Assembly (NCBI RefSeq): GCF_016019935.1
Contig: NZ_JAECMT010000002.1
Location: 620,001-684,000 of the forward strand
From: Paenibacillus sp. GSMTC-2017
GTDB lineage: Bacteria > Bacillota > Bacilli > Paenibacillales > Paenibacillaceae
DNA: 64,000 nucleotides
Reading direction: 5' to 3'
The notes under the pieces were generated by a model. It worked only from the letters and a program-made list of their open reading frames with translations. It had not been told where the DNA came from and did not search any database. This document shows positions 1-7,994 of this stretch, in pieces; the stretch's first letter is position 1; each line of letters begins with the position of its first letter. The translations under genes were made by a program, and so were the position numbers.

Positions 1-444
1 GACATCATCGCTTCTATTGTGACTAGAAGACACGATCTCCCTGTTGGTATGATCATTTTTCTGTTGAATGGTTCTGTCATTGCCATTCTCATCATATTTA
101 CTCAAAACTGGGATCTGGCCTTATATTCACTTATTGCAATTTTTTCAGCGGGTAAAGTAGTAGATATTATTCATGTGAAGCATATTAAAGTAACCGCTTT
201 TATCATTACGACGAAAACGGAGGAATTGCTCGCGAAGTTATTAACACATCCCCGTGGAATAACTATTGTAAAGACTAGGGGTGCATTTTCATCTAGTGAA
301 AAAGATATGCTTATGACCGTAAGAACAAAGTATGAACTTAACGAGTTATGTAAAGCAATAATAACGATCGACCCGCATGCTTTCATTAACATCGTGGAAA
401 CCGTCGGCATAGTCGGTGATTTCAAGAAACAAGATCCTACATAA
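1..444 (+). CDS. YitT/DUF2179 family membrane protein, 5' end cut off
   Basis: The frame is open from base 1 (D-I-I-A-S-I-V...), so the gene begins before the window; 147 residues and the stop are visible. The first part has the GTDII-A-like tail and a glycine/hydrophobic membrane segment (around residues 16-55). The rest is a soluble domain with an ITTKTEELL...RGITIVKTRGAFS pattern typical of the C-terminal DUF2179 domain of YitT-family proteins. These are multi-pass membrane proteins of unknown function, present in several copies in Bacilli. A GTG at base 19 could look like a start but lies inside the membrane core, so it is not the real one. Confidence 0.8.
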   Translation, partial: DIIASIVTRRHDLPVGMIIFLLNGSVIAILIIFTQNWDLALYSLIAIFSAGKVVDIIHVKHIKVTAFIITTKTEELLAKLLTHPRGITIVKTRGAFSSSEKDMLMTVRTKYELNELCKAIITIDPHAFINIVETVGIVGDFKKQDPT

Positions 445-495
445 CTACGCAAGAATGGATTTTGTTCCCAAAAACTATGTTTTTGAAAATGTCTC

Positions 496-504
496 TGTTA
501 TAAT
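496..504 (+). promoter_or_regulatory. extended -10 promoter candidate for the small gene at 596
   Basis: TGTTATAAT reads as TGn-TATAAT, an extended -10 element. No good -35 hexamer lies 17 bases upstream. It would give an untranslated leader of about 85 bases before the ATG at 596. Confidence 0.35.
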
Positions 505-595
505 GTGTATATCCCGTAGCTTAATGTTTCATGCCATAGGTTTTTCCCTATATCTCTATAGTTTCTGACTATTAGTATGAAAGGGTGAGGCTAAG

Positions 596-790
596 ATGGA
601 TATGGAAACGGTCAAATTGTCACAAATTGTAGAAAGACTTGCCCCAGAGCTCAGTTCATTTCTCACCTCGCGTGAACTGGACATTCCTATTGTACTCCGT
701 GATGGGCTCGCATTACTTGAACCGGCCGATGCCATGGAAATTGTACAACACAGCATTTGTAATGGGCAGAGACAGACTTTATTACAATGA
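596..790 (+). CDS. small acidic hypothetical protein, 64 aa
   Basis: The start ATG has a GGGTGAGG Shine-Dalgarno site 5-6 bases upstream, and the gene is followed by a good intrinsic terminator, so it looks like its own transcription unit. The protein has no membrane segment or signal peptide; it is acidic and probably mostly helical (VERLAPELSSFL, ADAMEIVQHSI). I do not recognise a family. Coding is supported by the ribosome-binding site, the extended -10 upstream and the terminator just downstream rather than by homology. Confidence 0.55.
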   Translation: MDMETVKLSQIVERLAPELSSFLTSRELDIPIVLRDGLALLEPADAMEIVQHSICNGQRQTLLQ

Positions 791-818
791 CAGTTCGGGA
801 AATACAAATTACCCACGC

Positions 819-848
819 GCCAGTCGACTTCTTTTCGGCTGGCTTTTT
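819..848 (+). terminator. intrinsic terminator
   Basis: GCCAGTCG pairs with CGGCTGGC (one G-T pair) around a 9-base loop, followed by TTTTT. It ends the unit of the 64-aa gene at 596. Confidence 0.7.
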
Positions 849-937
849 GTTATGTTATAGAAATAGAAAAAAAAGAATGACCCGAACAACTTGTATGTTT
901 TATACTTTGGTTAGAACAGCTGACGGGAGAGAGCATA

Positions 938-2140
938 ATGGACATCATCATTTCTACTTTCATGTTATTGTATAGTCTTCTGACAGGAACCGGAGAGGAT
1001 AGTGCAAGCGCTAAGCAACTTGCTGCCGCTTACCTAAACGCCGCTGCTGGTGAAACCATTGTGCAACCAGACTCGCCAAGCCTCACAGGAAATCCTACAG
1101 ATGAACCTGGAGTAACTACCACAATAACGAAAAAAGATCCTCAACCTGATACCCCACCGATAAAAGGTATCTACGTAACTGCACACAGTGCCGGAGGATC
1201 TCGAATGGATTCTTTGCTTAAGTTGCTTGATGAAACTGAGTTAAACAGTATGGTAATTGACATTAAAGATGACAATGGGTACATCACTTACCCAACAACA
1301 ACTCCTGAGCTTCTAGAAATCGGTACAGCCAAAAAATTTATCGGTGATATAGACGGTCTAATGACTAAACTAAAATCTCATGACATTTATCCAATCGCTC
1401 GAATTGTTGTCTTTAAAGATACTGTTCTTTCTGTAAAAAAACCTGAACTTTCGTTTCTACAAGCCGATGGGACGATCTGGAAAAACGGTCGTGGAGAAAG
1501 TTTCGTTAACCCTTACCGGCAAGAGGTATGGGATTACAATATTGCATTAGCAAAAGAAGCAGCACGACTCGGCTTTAAGGAAATTCAATTTGATTATGTT
1601 CGTTTTCCAGAAGGTTTCGAAAATAAAGCCGACGCACTTACTTTCAACAAAACAGAAGCAAGTCGTGTTGATACTGTTGCCGGATTTGTCAAATACGCCA
1701 GGGAGCAACTTGAACCGCTTGGCGTACGGGTTTCTGTAGACATATTCGGATATGCAGCGTCTGTTCCTGCAGCAGAGGGAATTGGGCAAGATTTTGTTAA
1801 AATATCAAATGATGTTCATGTGATTTCACCTATGATCTATCCAAGCCATTACAGTACCGGATGGTTCAAGCAAAAAAAGCCTGACCGTAGTCCTTACGCA
1901 ACAATTAAGGGTGCTATGGATGATACTCATGTTAAACTGAAAGACACAGGAGAACTCAAGCCCATTATTCGTCCTTGGATACAGGATTTTACCGCAAGTT
2001 GGTTAGGTAAAGGCAATTACGTCAAATACGGTAAAGTGGAAGTTGAAGCCCAAATCAAAGCACTACATGATAGTGGAGTAGATGAATACCTATTATGGAA
2101 TGCCGGTAACAAGTATACACCTGACGTTGACTATAAATAG
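938..2140 (+). CDS. putative glycoside hydrolase (DUF4015 family), exported or anchored
   Basis: 400 aa. A short hydrophobic N-terminus (residues 3-16) could be a signal or anchor. A low-complexity linker rich in T, P and D (about 40-74) precedes a (beta/alpha)8-like domain starting at KGIYVTAHSAGG (76). The motif FDYVRFPEG (218-226) and DIFGYA are characteristic of the DUF4015/GHL13-type putative glycosidases; the acidic residues of the first are likely catalytic. No substrate can be named, but surface or capsule polysaccharide is plausible from family habit. The start ATG follows GGGAGAG. A strong bidirectional hairpin after the stop separates it from the convergent pfkA. Confidence 0.8.
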   Translation: MDIIISTFMLLYSLLTGTGEDSASAKQLAAAYLNAAAGETIVQPDSPSLTGNPTDEPGVTTTITKKDPQPDTPPIKGIYVTAHSAGGSRMDSLLKLLDETELNSMVIDIKDDNGYITYPTTTPELLEIGTAKKFIGDIDGLMTKLKSHDIYPIARIVVFKDTVLSVKKPELSFLQADGTIWKNGRGESFVNPYRQEVWDYNIALAKEAARLGFKEIQFDYVRFPEGFENKADALTFNKTEASRVDTVAGFVKYAREQLEPLGVRVSVDIFGYAASVPAAEGIGQDFVKISNDVHVISPMIYPSHYSTGWFKQKKPDRSPYATIKGAMDDTHVKLKDTGELKPIIRPWIQDFTASWLGKGNYVKYGKVEVEAQIKALHDSGVDEYLLWNAGNKYTPDVDYK

Positions 2141-2179
2141 CGATGAACAGACACAATCTTACTCATTGTTTTTAAAGCA

Positions 2180-2224
2180 AAAGGTACAATCCCTCAAATG
2201 TGTGAGGAGATTGTACCTTTTGTA
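2180..2224. terminator. bidirectional terminator between the glycosidase gene and pfkA
   Basis: AAAGGTACAATC and GATTGTACCTTT form a long stem with an inner CTCA/TGAG extension. T-rich tracts lie on both sides, so it can serve both convergent genes. Confidence 0.85.
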
Positions 2225-2236
2225 CATTACTCATAT

Positions 2237-3205
2237 TTATTGGGAAAGACGAAGTGCTAAATCGTACATATCCATATCAAATGCTTTTTTCGTGCTAGTA
2301 ACGAGCTCGATATCGGTTGTCGTAAGTTCCCCGTTTACAACTCCGCAAGCTTTGCCAGAATTACCTTCTAACAGTTGTCTCACAGCAAAGTCACCTAGTC
2401 TACCAGCCAATATACGATCAGCAGCCGTCGGAGTTCCGCCACGCTGAATATGTCCAAGCACAGTAACTCTAGCCTCAATACCACTAATTTCCGTTATTTT
2501 TTGTGAAACGTCATCACCTTTTGCAGCACCTTCTGCTACAACAATAATACTATGACGTTTACCATTTGCGAAGTTCGTTTTCATACGTTCTGCTACTTCA
2601 TTCAGATCAAAAGTCACTTCTGGAACTAGAATCGTTTCTGCCCCACTTGCAAGGCCTGCATAAAGTGCAATATCACCACAATGTCTGCCCATTACTTCAA
2701 CGATCGAAGAACGTTCATGCGAAGACATCGTATCACGGATTTTGTTAATAGCATCAACAACGATGCTTACTGCTGTATCAAAACCGATTGTGACATCTGT
2801 AAATGGAATATCGTTATCAATCGTTCCTGGTAATCCCATTGTTTTTATGCCGAGTTTACTCAGCTTATTCGCACCTTGATAAGATCCGTCTCCGCCGATA
2901 ACAACTAGGCCATCTATACCTCTTGCTCGCAAAACTTCAGCACCACGTTGCTGACCTTCTAGCGTCATAAACTCCTTACATCTTGCCGTTTGAAGAATAG
3001 TACCACCACGCTGGATAATGTCACCTACACTTCGTAAATCCATTGGACGCAAATCATCATTAAGAAGACCTTGATAGCCACGTTGAACACCATACACATC
3101 TAATCCATGAAATAGACCACTACGAACAACCGCTCTAAGTGCAGCGTTCATACCTTGCGAATCTCCACCGCTTGTCAATACCGCGATTGATTTGACTGCA
3201 GACAT
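2237..3205 (-). CDS. pfkA: ATP-dependent 6-phosphofructokinase
   Basis: 322 aa, the usual length of bacterial PfkA. It phosphorylates fructose 6-phosphate to fructose 1,6-bisphosphate in glycolysis and works as a cytoplasmic tetramer. The ATP-binding GGDSQGMNA (about 13), the GGDGSYQGA loop, the catalytic TIDNDI and the MGRHCGD motif are all present, and HIQRGG follows. The start was set at MSAVKS because GGAGG sits 8 bases before that ATG; an earlier in-frame ATG overlaps the GGAGG itself. It lies 29 bases behind ytpB and is probably co-transcribed with it. No pyk is visible next to it, unlike the common pfkA-pyk order. Confidence 0.97.
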   Translation of the reverse strand: MSAVKSIAVLTSGGDSQGMNAALRAVVRSGLFHGLDVYGVQRGYQGLLNDDLRPMDLRSVGDIIQRGGTILQTARCKEFMTLEGQQRGAEVLRARGIDGLVVIGGDGSYQGANKLSKLGIKTMGLPGTIDNDIPFTDVTIGFDTAVSIVVDAINKIRDTMSSHERSSIVEVMGRHCGDIALYAGLASGAETILVPEVTFDLNEVAERMKTNFANGKRHSIIVVAEGAAKGDDVSQKITEISGIEARVTVLGHIQRGGTPTAADRILAGRLGDFAVRQLLEGNSGKACGVVNGELTTTDIELVTSTKKAFDMDMYDLALRLSQ

Positions 3206-3234
3206 CGTAAATTCCTCCATACTATTAAGTTATA

Positions 3235-4317
3235 TTAAGCCTGTTGTTTACGTATCCACATGCTATTAATAAGGAAAAACAGTCTTGTAAGTGGGCTATT
3301 TTTCATCAATTGCTTAGATACTTTACGTACATCGGACTGATGACGAACTTTTGGATCGGATAAATAGAGAGCCAATAGTCCTTCTATGATCAATCGGTGG
3401 AACTTCGAGCCTGGCAAATTAGTTACGTCTTCCCTTGCACGAATCACGATTGTCCCTATGCGTTCAACAAGCAGACTTTGGTTCTCGTAGTAATTGCAAA
3501 AGTTTAAATCGCCGCCTACTTGATCCTCTTCCTGATCGATCAAGTAATCAAGCAATATATGTAGACCGCACACATGCGGGAAATAAATGTGACGGATACT
3601 TTCTGCATCCTGTGGAGACAAATGTTCTTCGCTCGCTGCCAGAAATAACATAAACATACCTAATGTTGATCCTGTAGCAGCTGCAAATTCATTCCACTGC
3701 AATTCAGGATATTTAGATTCATGACATTCCCACCATGCTAATAACTGAGTTTCCCTGAGGTCCTGATGAATATGCTTGTACACTTGTAAATCACCGTAAA
3801 GACCAACTAACTCCGACACATGTTTTTGAACATTTTGATAAGAAGGCAATTTTGCGACATTGATCTGACACGTTTTAACGAGGTGATGAAGATAACCACC
3901 ATCATTTTTCTCTTCACGATAAGCGTAATAGTCTTTTATTTCTGCCTTCGGATTAACTGCATCCAGCATCGATTGATGGAGCAACCGGAAGTCTTCTGGA
4001 TCAAGAGAAGTACTTCGATCACATAAGTTATCCAAATAATCGCTTATCGTCTGCAAAGCGACTATTAGTGGAATTAATACATGACGATACTCCAAATTTG
4101 CCGCAGCATAAACGCCACCGCCTTGACAATGAAACTTTTTGTCGTTCATACTGTTAAGCGCCTGCGTTCGAAGCTCTGGATCAGGAATACCTGCAGCAAT
4201 AGTGCGCAGCTTATTTAGTTCTAGTTCTACCTCAGGGAGTACATACTTGTAAACACGATGCATTAGCTTAATAGGACCCTTTGGCATTCTTCTACCCGTT
4301 AATGTTGTTAGTCTCAC
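3235..4317 (-). CDS. ytpB: tetraprenyl-beta-curcumene synthase (YtpB family, DUF2600)
   Basis: 360 aa. By family the enzyme cyclises tetraprenyl or heptaprenyl diphosphate to an open sesquarterpene, a membrane-lipid terpenoid of Bacilli. It is a non-canonical (large) terpene synthase without classical DDXXD. The sequence shows the DUF2600 hallmarks: GGGVYAA, TISDYLDNLCDR (an Asp-rich helix likely to bind magnesium) and LLDYLIDQEED near residue 265. GTG is the start; AGGAGG lies 7 bases upstream, and the ATG 10 codons later lacks such a site. It is the middle gene of a three-gene minus-strand unit ending in pfkA. Confidence 0.88.
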   Translation of the reverse strand: MRLTTLTGRRMPKGPIKLMHRVYKYVLPEVELELNKLRTIAAGIPDPELRTQALNSMNDKKFHCQGGGVYAAANLEYRHVLIPLIVALQTISDYLDNLCDRSTSLDPEDFRLLHQSMLDAVNPKAEIKDYYAYREEKNDGGYLHHLVKTCQINVAKLPSYQNVQKHVSELVGLYGDLQVYKHIHQDLRETQLLAWWECHESKYPELQWNEFAAATGSTLGMFMLFLAASEEHLSPQDAESIRHIYFPHVCGLHILLDYLIDQEEDQVGGDLNFCNYYENQSLLVERIGTIVIRAREDVTNLPGSKFHRLIIEGLLALYLSDPKVRHQSDVRKVSKQLMKNSPLTRLFFLINSMWIRKQQA

Positions 4318-4345
4318 TCTCGCACCTCCTTGCGCAAAAACCCAT

Positions 4346-4660
4346 TCATGAATGTCGGCGCGATTCCAATTCCTGATTCATCCGATACCAAATGTGCAGC
4401 TCGTTTATTCGACTAGCATATTCAGCTATCTCATAGGTTAAAAGGCATGATCGCTCAAAGTTTTCTTCGTCGTTTAACTCCGTTTGTTTCCTGTTAATGA
4501 AACGTTCCAGTTCGATAATACGTTCTGGAATAGAACCTCGAATGAGTTCCCATCTTTCAATTATGGCAGTCTGAACACAATGATCATATTGCTCCCAAGC
4601 CATTGCTAAGCTGGGAAGATATATTCCAAGCCTTTCATTCCAAACAAAATGGTCACTCAC
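4346..4660 (-). CDS. small helical hypothetical protein upstream of ytpB, 104 aa
   Basis: Starts at GTG with TTGGAGG nine bases upstream. A longer open frame runs back over the divergent transporter gene but has no ribosome site, so it was cut. The protein is soluble, charged and predicted helical, with several aromatic residues (AWEQYDH, ELHIWYRM) and an ERIIELERFINRKQTEL stretch that could form a coiled coil. I do not recognise the family. The 28-base gap to ytpB suggests translation from the same message, so a role near the terpenoid enzyme is possible but only inferred from position. Confidence 0.6.
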   Translation of the reverse strand: MSDHFVWNERLGIYLPSLAMAWEQYDHCVQTAIIERWELIRGSIPERIIELERFINRKQTELNDEENFERSCLLTYEIAEYASRINELHIWYRMNQELESRRHS

Positions 4661-4786
4661 CGTAGTAAACCTCCAACAATAATGTACCATTTCAGAGGCT
4701 AATAATCCAGCCACAAATACAAAAGTAAGCGTGCTATACTGAATTACATCGGATAACAAATAGAGAGATGGAGTGAACCTAAAGCA

Positions 4787-5971
4787 ATGAATGCACCAGA
4801 CAACATAGGAGACATACGATCTGCTACTGCCAAAAGTGAAACATGGGCTCTTCGCTCGTTTAGTTTCGCTGCATTTTCTACGCATGCATTAGTTATATCT
4901 TTTTTACCTTTATTTTTTATGACAAAAGGTTTTTCGGAGAGTCAAATTGGCATCTTGTATTCAACCGGTCTGTTCGTCTCTATATTTGCAAACATCATTA
5001 CAGGATTAGCTAGTGATAAATATAGAACGATTCGTAAAATTCTTATTTTATTATTATTCGGTCAGTTAGCTATGATATCACTGCTTATGCCATCTGATAA
5101 TTTTATTGTAATATGCACAATTATGACGGCCTTTTACTTTTTTCAAACACCAATAAATCCACTAAGCGATAGTCTTATTATGTTGTCTAGCGAACATACA
5201 GGTACACCTTACGCTCTCGTCCGAATATTCGGCTCACTTGGTTTTGCGCTTAGCGCTTACGGGTTTGGACTATTACTTAAAGTTATTGGCTCTGAATGGA
5301 CGTTAGCCATCATTCTCTTTACAATCGTCATTACGATTATTTTAGCATTTGTCATAAAAGACTACCAAGGAAAAACACGTAAGATGGAGTTTTCTGGCTT
5401 CTTCAACATATTAGGAAAACGTAATGTTTTAATATTTTTTCTACTTATCTTGTTAATCTCAATTGCTCATCGTATGTATGAAAGCTTCTTAGCTGTAACG
5501 TTGCGACAACTCGGGGCAAGTGACTCCTTGATCGGTCTTGCCTTACTGATATCTGCAGTAAGTGAAATTCCTATACTTTTCCTATTAGGGAAGTATGGAC
5601 ATAGGTTTAAAGAGCTGCCATTACTTATATTTGCATCTCTTATGTATGGGCTTCGACTTTGGTTTCTTAGTGAGATTGATGATCCCAACTTAGTTGTAGT
5701 TACACAATTGATGCATAGTGTATCGTTCGGCATATATTTCTCTACTGCGCTTCGATATATTTCCCGGCTCATCCCAGACGAATTCCGAGCTTCAGGCCAA
5801 GCTGTTTATACCGTCGTATGGACTGGACTAGCAGGTATTATAAGTGGTGTACTTGGAGGGTTCATTTACGAATCATTTGGTCGAGTTGTTTATTACCAAA
5901 CAGCTACTATCATCGCAGGCGTCGCTGCAATTGGCTTTTTCCTGTATCAATTTAGTCGTTCGAATAAGTAA
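4787..5971 (+). CDS. MFS transporter (MFS_1-like, LacY/nucleoside-symporter-like)
   Basis: 394 aa with about 12 hydrophobic segments and a charged mid-loop (DYQGKTRKMEF, about 187-197) dividing two six-helix halves. The loop after helix 2 reads GLASDKYRTIRK, the MFS signature GXXXDRXXRR in variant form. FGSLGFALSAYGFG and the C-terminal FGIYFSTALRYI are typical of the MFS_1-like/phenylpropionate permease group. Substrate unknown. It is divergent from the ytpB unit with only 126 bases between starts. The start has only a weak GGAG 13 bases upstream; no better start is available without losing helix 1. Confidence 0.85.
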   Translation: MNAPDNIGDIRSATAKSETWALRSFSFAAFSTHALVISFLPLFFMTKGFSESQIGILYSTGLFVSIFANIITGLASDKYRTIRKILILLLFGQLAMISLLMPSDNFIVICTIMTAFYFFQTPINPLSDSLIMLSSEHTGTPYALVRIFGSLGFALSAYGFGLLLKVIGSEWTLAIILFTIVITIILAFVIKDYQGKTRKMEFSGFFNILGKRNVLIFFLLILLISIAHRMYESFLAVTLRQLGASDSLIGLALLISAVSEIPILFLLGKYGHRFKELPLLIFASLMYGLRLWFLSEIDDPNLVVVTQLMHSVSFGIYFSTALRYISRLIPDEFRASGQAVYTVVWTGLAGIISGVLGGFIYESFGRVVYYQTATIIAGVAAIGFFLYQFSRSNK

Positions 5972-5997
5972 GTTATTGTTTCTTTGGACATGCATAA

Positions 5998-6027
5998 AAG
6001 GACGATCCGAAATATCGGGCCGTCCTT
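5998..6027 (-). terminator. terminator of the cold-shock gene
   Basis: AAGGACG...CCG / CGG...CGTCCTT hairpin, followed on the minus strand by TTTTATG. It lies 40 bases after the csp stop and faces the convergent MFS gene. Confidence 0.7.
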
Positions 6028-6067
6028 AGATTCAATGGTTTATTTAGATTACGTTTTTCGTTTAACC

Positions 6068-6265
6068 CTATAGTTTATAGACGTTAGCCGCTTGAGCGCC
6101 GCGATTGCCATCTGTTATGTCAAATTCAACCGCTTGACCTTCTTCTAATGCTTTAAAACCATCACCTTGAATAGCAGAGTAATGAACGAATACGTCTTCC
6201 CCGCCCTCGACTTGAATAAATCCATAGCCTTTTTCTGCGTTAAACCATCTTACTGTACCTTTCAA
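6068..6265 (-). CDS. csp: cold-shock protein (CspA/CspB family)
   Basis: 65 aa, one cold-shock domain. It is a five-stranded OB-fold that binds single-stranded RNA/DNA and acts as an RNA chaperone. RNP1 KGYGFI and RNP2 VFVHYSAI are intact; the usual KWFN is RWFN. The only fitting start is TTG, with AGGAGG nine bases upstream; no in-frame ATG exists before the conserved [10 protein letters not shown] clean sigma-A promoter lies about 50 bases upstream (6317-6345), giving a short leader. The rare start codon may limit synthesis of a normally abundant protein. Confidence 0.95.
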   Translation of the reverse strand: MKGTVRWFNAEKGYGFIQVEGGEDVFVHYSAIQGDGFKALEEGQAVEFDITDGNRGAQAANVYKL

Positions 6266-6316
6266 CGTTCACAACCTCCTAAAATTAACCGCCGTATAAA
6301 AACGACGAGTAGCATC

Positions 6317-6345
6317 ATTATACAGATACGTTTTACGAAATTCAA
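6317..6345 (-). promoter_or_regulatory. sigma-A promoter of csp
   Basis: On the minus strand TTGAAT, a 17-base spacer, then TATAAT. The -10 lies about 50 bases before the TTG start of csp. Confidence 0.7.
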
Positions 6346-6367
6346 TTTCAGTAAAATCGTGTATATT

Positions 6368-7075
6368 TTAGGATTTCTTTTGGATATGCAAATAATGTTT
6401 AGATCCTGGAATAAAGGGAAGTTGTGACTCTTTTTGTTCTACAATTCCACCTTCTTCACTGATGATCCCGATAAGTTCATCGAGACGTTCATATGGCTGG
6501 AACTGAAGTGTTGTCAATGGATATATACGAATGTGGCCATTCGGTTTAATAATGCGTAACATTTCTCTAATAGATTGTAGATGAAAAGCAAAATCAAATT
6601 GTGCTCCATATAAGAACATAAAATGGCTACACATTATGTTGGAAAAAGTATTATTTTCAAAAGGAAGCTCTGGGAGCTTTCCATCTATATAATGTTGGCC
6701 CGAACCTACGAGACCTACATGTTCAGCAAATTTGTTTAATGCACTTATGCGACCTCTACGATGAAGATCAACGGAACCGTAATAACTCCAGTCGAAATGC
6801 TCCTTTAATGCTTCAATCTTAGCAGTTGACGTTTCGATTTCCTGACGCGCTTCAGATACTAACTTCACAACATCCGCACCATATCTTGGATCGACGGCAA
6901 ATGCCTCATAGCCACGTTTTCTTGCCTCAGCTGTAAACGATGATCCTCCCCCAGCAATATCCAATATTGCTCCTTGCGCAAGGTCATCTTCAGTTAAACG
7001 AAACATACAAAGATAATCATCATAACTCCTACAGGTCATAGCCACTCCGACTTGCTCATACTGTGGTTTTTCCAT
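6368..7075 (-). CDS. class I SAM-dependent methyltransferase
   Basis: 235 aa. Motif I is AILDIAGGGSSFTAEA (about 37-52) with an acidic residue at the end of strand 2 (AFAVDP). Motif post-II LPFENNTFSNIMCSHFMFLY and a late LRIIKPNGHIRIYPL strand fit a Methyltransf_11-type Rossmann fold. Substrate is unknown; small-molecule methylation is the family norm. The start ATG is preceded by GAGAGGGTTTAA. An unusual CTCGTCT-repeat lies directly upstream. The gene stands alone between csp and a divergent small gene. Confidence 0.8.
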   Translation of the reverse strand: MEKPQYEQVGVAMTCRSYDDYLCMFRLTEDDLAQGAILDIAGGGSSFTAEARKRGYEAFAVDPRYGADVVKLVSEARQEIETSTAKIEALKEHFDWSYYGSVDLHRRGRISALNKFAEHVGLVGSGQHYIDGKLPELPFENNTFSNIMCSHFMFLYGAQFDFAFHLQSIREMLRIIKPNGHIRIYPLTTLQFQPYERLDELIGIISEEGGIVEQKESQLPFIPGSKHYLHIQKKS

Positions 7076-7085
7076 TTAAACCCTC

Positions 7086-7127
7086 TCCTCGTCTCATCTC
7101 GTCTCATCAACACTCTACTCGTCTCGT
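7086..7127. repeat. short imperfect direct repeat (CTCGTCTCa)
   Basis: CTCGTCTCA, CTCGTCTCA and CTCGTCTCG occur within about 40 bases in the leader of the methyltransferase gene (GAGACGAG on its coding strand). It may be replication slippage or a protein-binding array. Confidence 0.5.
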
Positions 7128-7252
7128 AATTCTCATTGCAATTATGCACTTCAACTATGTAGCCTAAAAACGGTTGTTATTGATTACCGTCTCCATAATG
7201 GCTATCATGTTAACTATACTATAAATCAAATATCTAAAGGTGGCTATCCCAA

Positions 7253-7486
7253 ATGTTCAAGAAACATCAAATTTACAAAATCGACAATTACAATATGCTG
7301 ACTGTAGTGGTACAAGGCAAAACACTAATCGTCAGAGAAATATCGGATCAATGGGGCGAAGATTGTCATACTTTCGTAAGCCGTCAAGAAATGTTGCATT
7401 GGGCAAAAAATCGTTACCGTGCAGAAGAATTTGTTGGGCGCGAAGATGAATTAGCTGAAATAATGCACAACTTAAAAGAGGTTTAA
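7253..7486 (+). CDS. small hypothetical protein, 77 aa
   Basis: ATG with AAAGGTGG nine bases upstream. The N-terminal half looks like beta strands (MFKKHQIYKIDNYNMLTVVVQGKTLIVREIS) and the C-terminal half like two helices rich in charge (SRQEMLHWAKNRY, DELAEIMHNLKEV). No membrane segment, no cysteine pair. I do not recognise a named family, though a short beta-plus-alpha protein with this composition is a common type in Paenibacillaceae. It may be followed by the 62-aa membrane protein 130 bases downstream as a separate unit. Confidence 0.65.
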   Translation: MFKKHQIYKIDNYNMLTVVVQGKTLIVREISDQWGEDCHTFVSRQEMLHWAKNRYRAEEFVGREDELAEIMHNLKEV

Positions 7487-7616
7487 ACCGATACCTACAT
7501 GCGGATAGATATTTTATCGTGCTACTTCCGTTTCGAGTGAAGGATTTGAAGCATGGAATAGCGAACATATCGATTAAGCTCTTCGCATAGTTAACGATAG
7601 GAGGCTGTTTACAATT

Positions 7617-7805
7617 ATGGATGCTACAACTTCCATTATCTTTATAATCGCAGCGTTTTCACTAGGCGCAATTCTCGTTATGAAGCGTGACACATTACCA
7701 CCTAAATTGAAGCGTGGAATGGCTCTTGTATCGATCTTGCTAATTGCATTTTCCTTTTTCCTCATCGTATATTCCTTATTCACGATGGGTTCTGGGAATT
7801 CTTAG
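7617..7805 (+). CDS. small two-helix membrane protein, 62 aa
   Basis: Two hydrophobic segments (residues about 5-21 and 37-57) are separated by a basic loop, KRDTLPPKLKRG, which should face the cytoplasm. An AGGAGG site lies about 10 bases before the ATG. No family function is known to me. It could be a small regulatory or structural membrane protein. It lies upstream of pepF on the same strand, separated by a small hairpin. Confidence 0.65.
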   Translation: MDATTSIIFIIAAFSLGAILVMKRDTLPPKLKRGMALVSILLIAFSFFLIVYSLFTMGSGNS

Positions 7806-7994
7806 CATGTAAGAATAATTTTCTCCTTCCTCGGACATAGTAGCGACAAACTATGTTTGAGAGGAGAAGCTTGGATGAAATGGCTATCTCTACTTTTGGC
7901 AATTACGCTTACGCAAGGTGTTGTCACCAATCAAGAGTTGGTCAATCTTGTTAGGCAGAAGCAATCAATCTTATCCATACCTAGGAGGAATACG

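Noticed and set aside
4661..4885. N-terminal extension of the 104-aa gene toward the divergent MFS gene
   Set aside because: It overlaps the MFS start and lacks a ribosome site; the GTG at 4660 has TTGGAGG.
7086..7127. CRISPR-like or satellite array in the CTCGTCT repeats
   Set aside because: Units are only about 9 bases, without spacers; not CRISPR.
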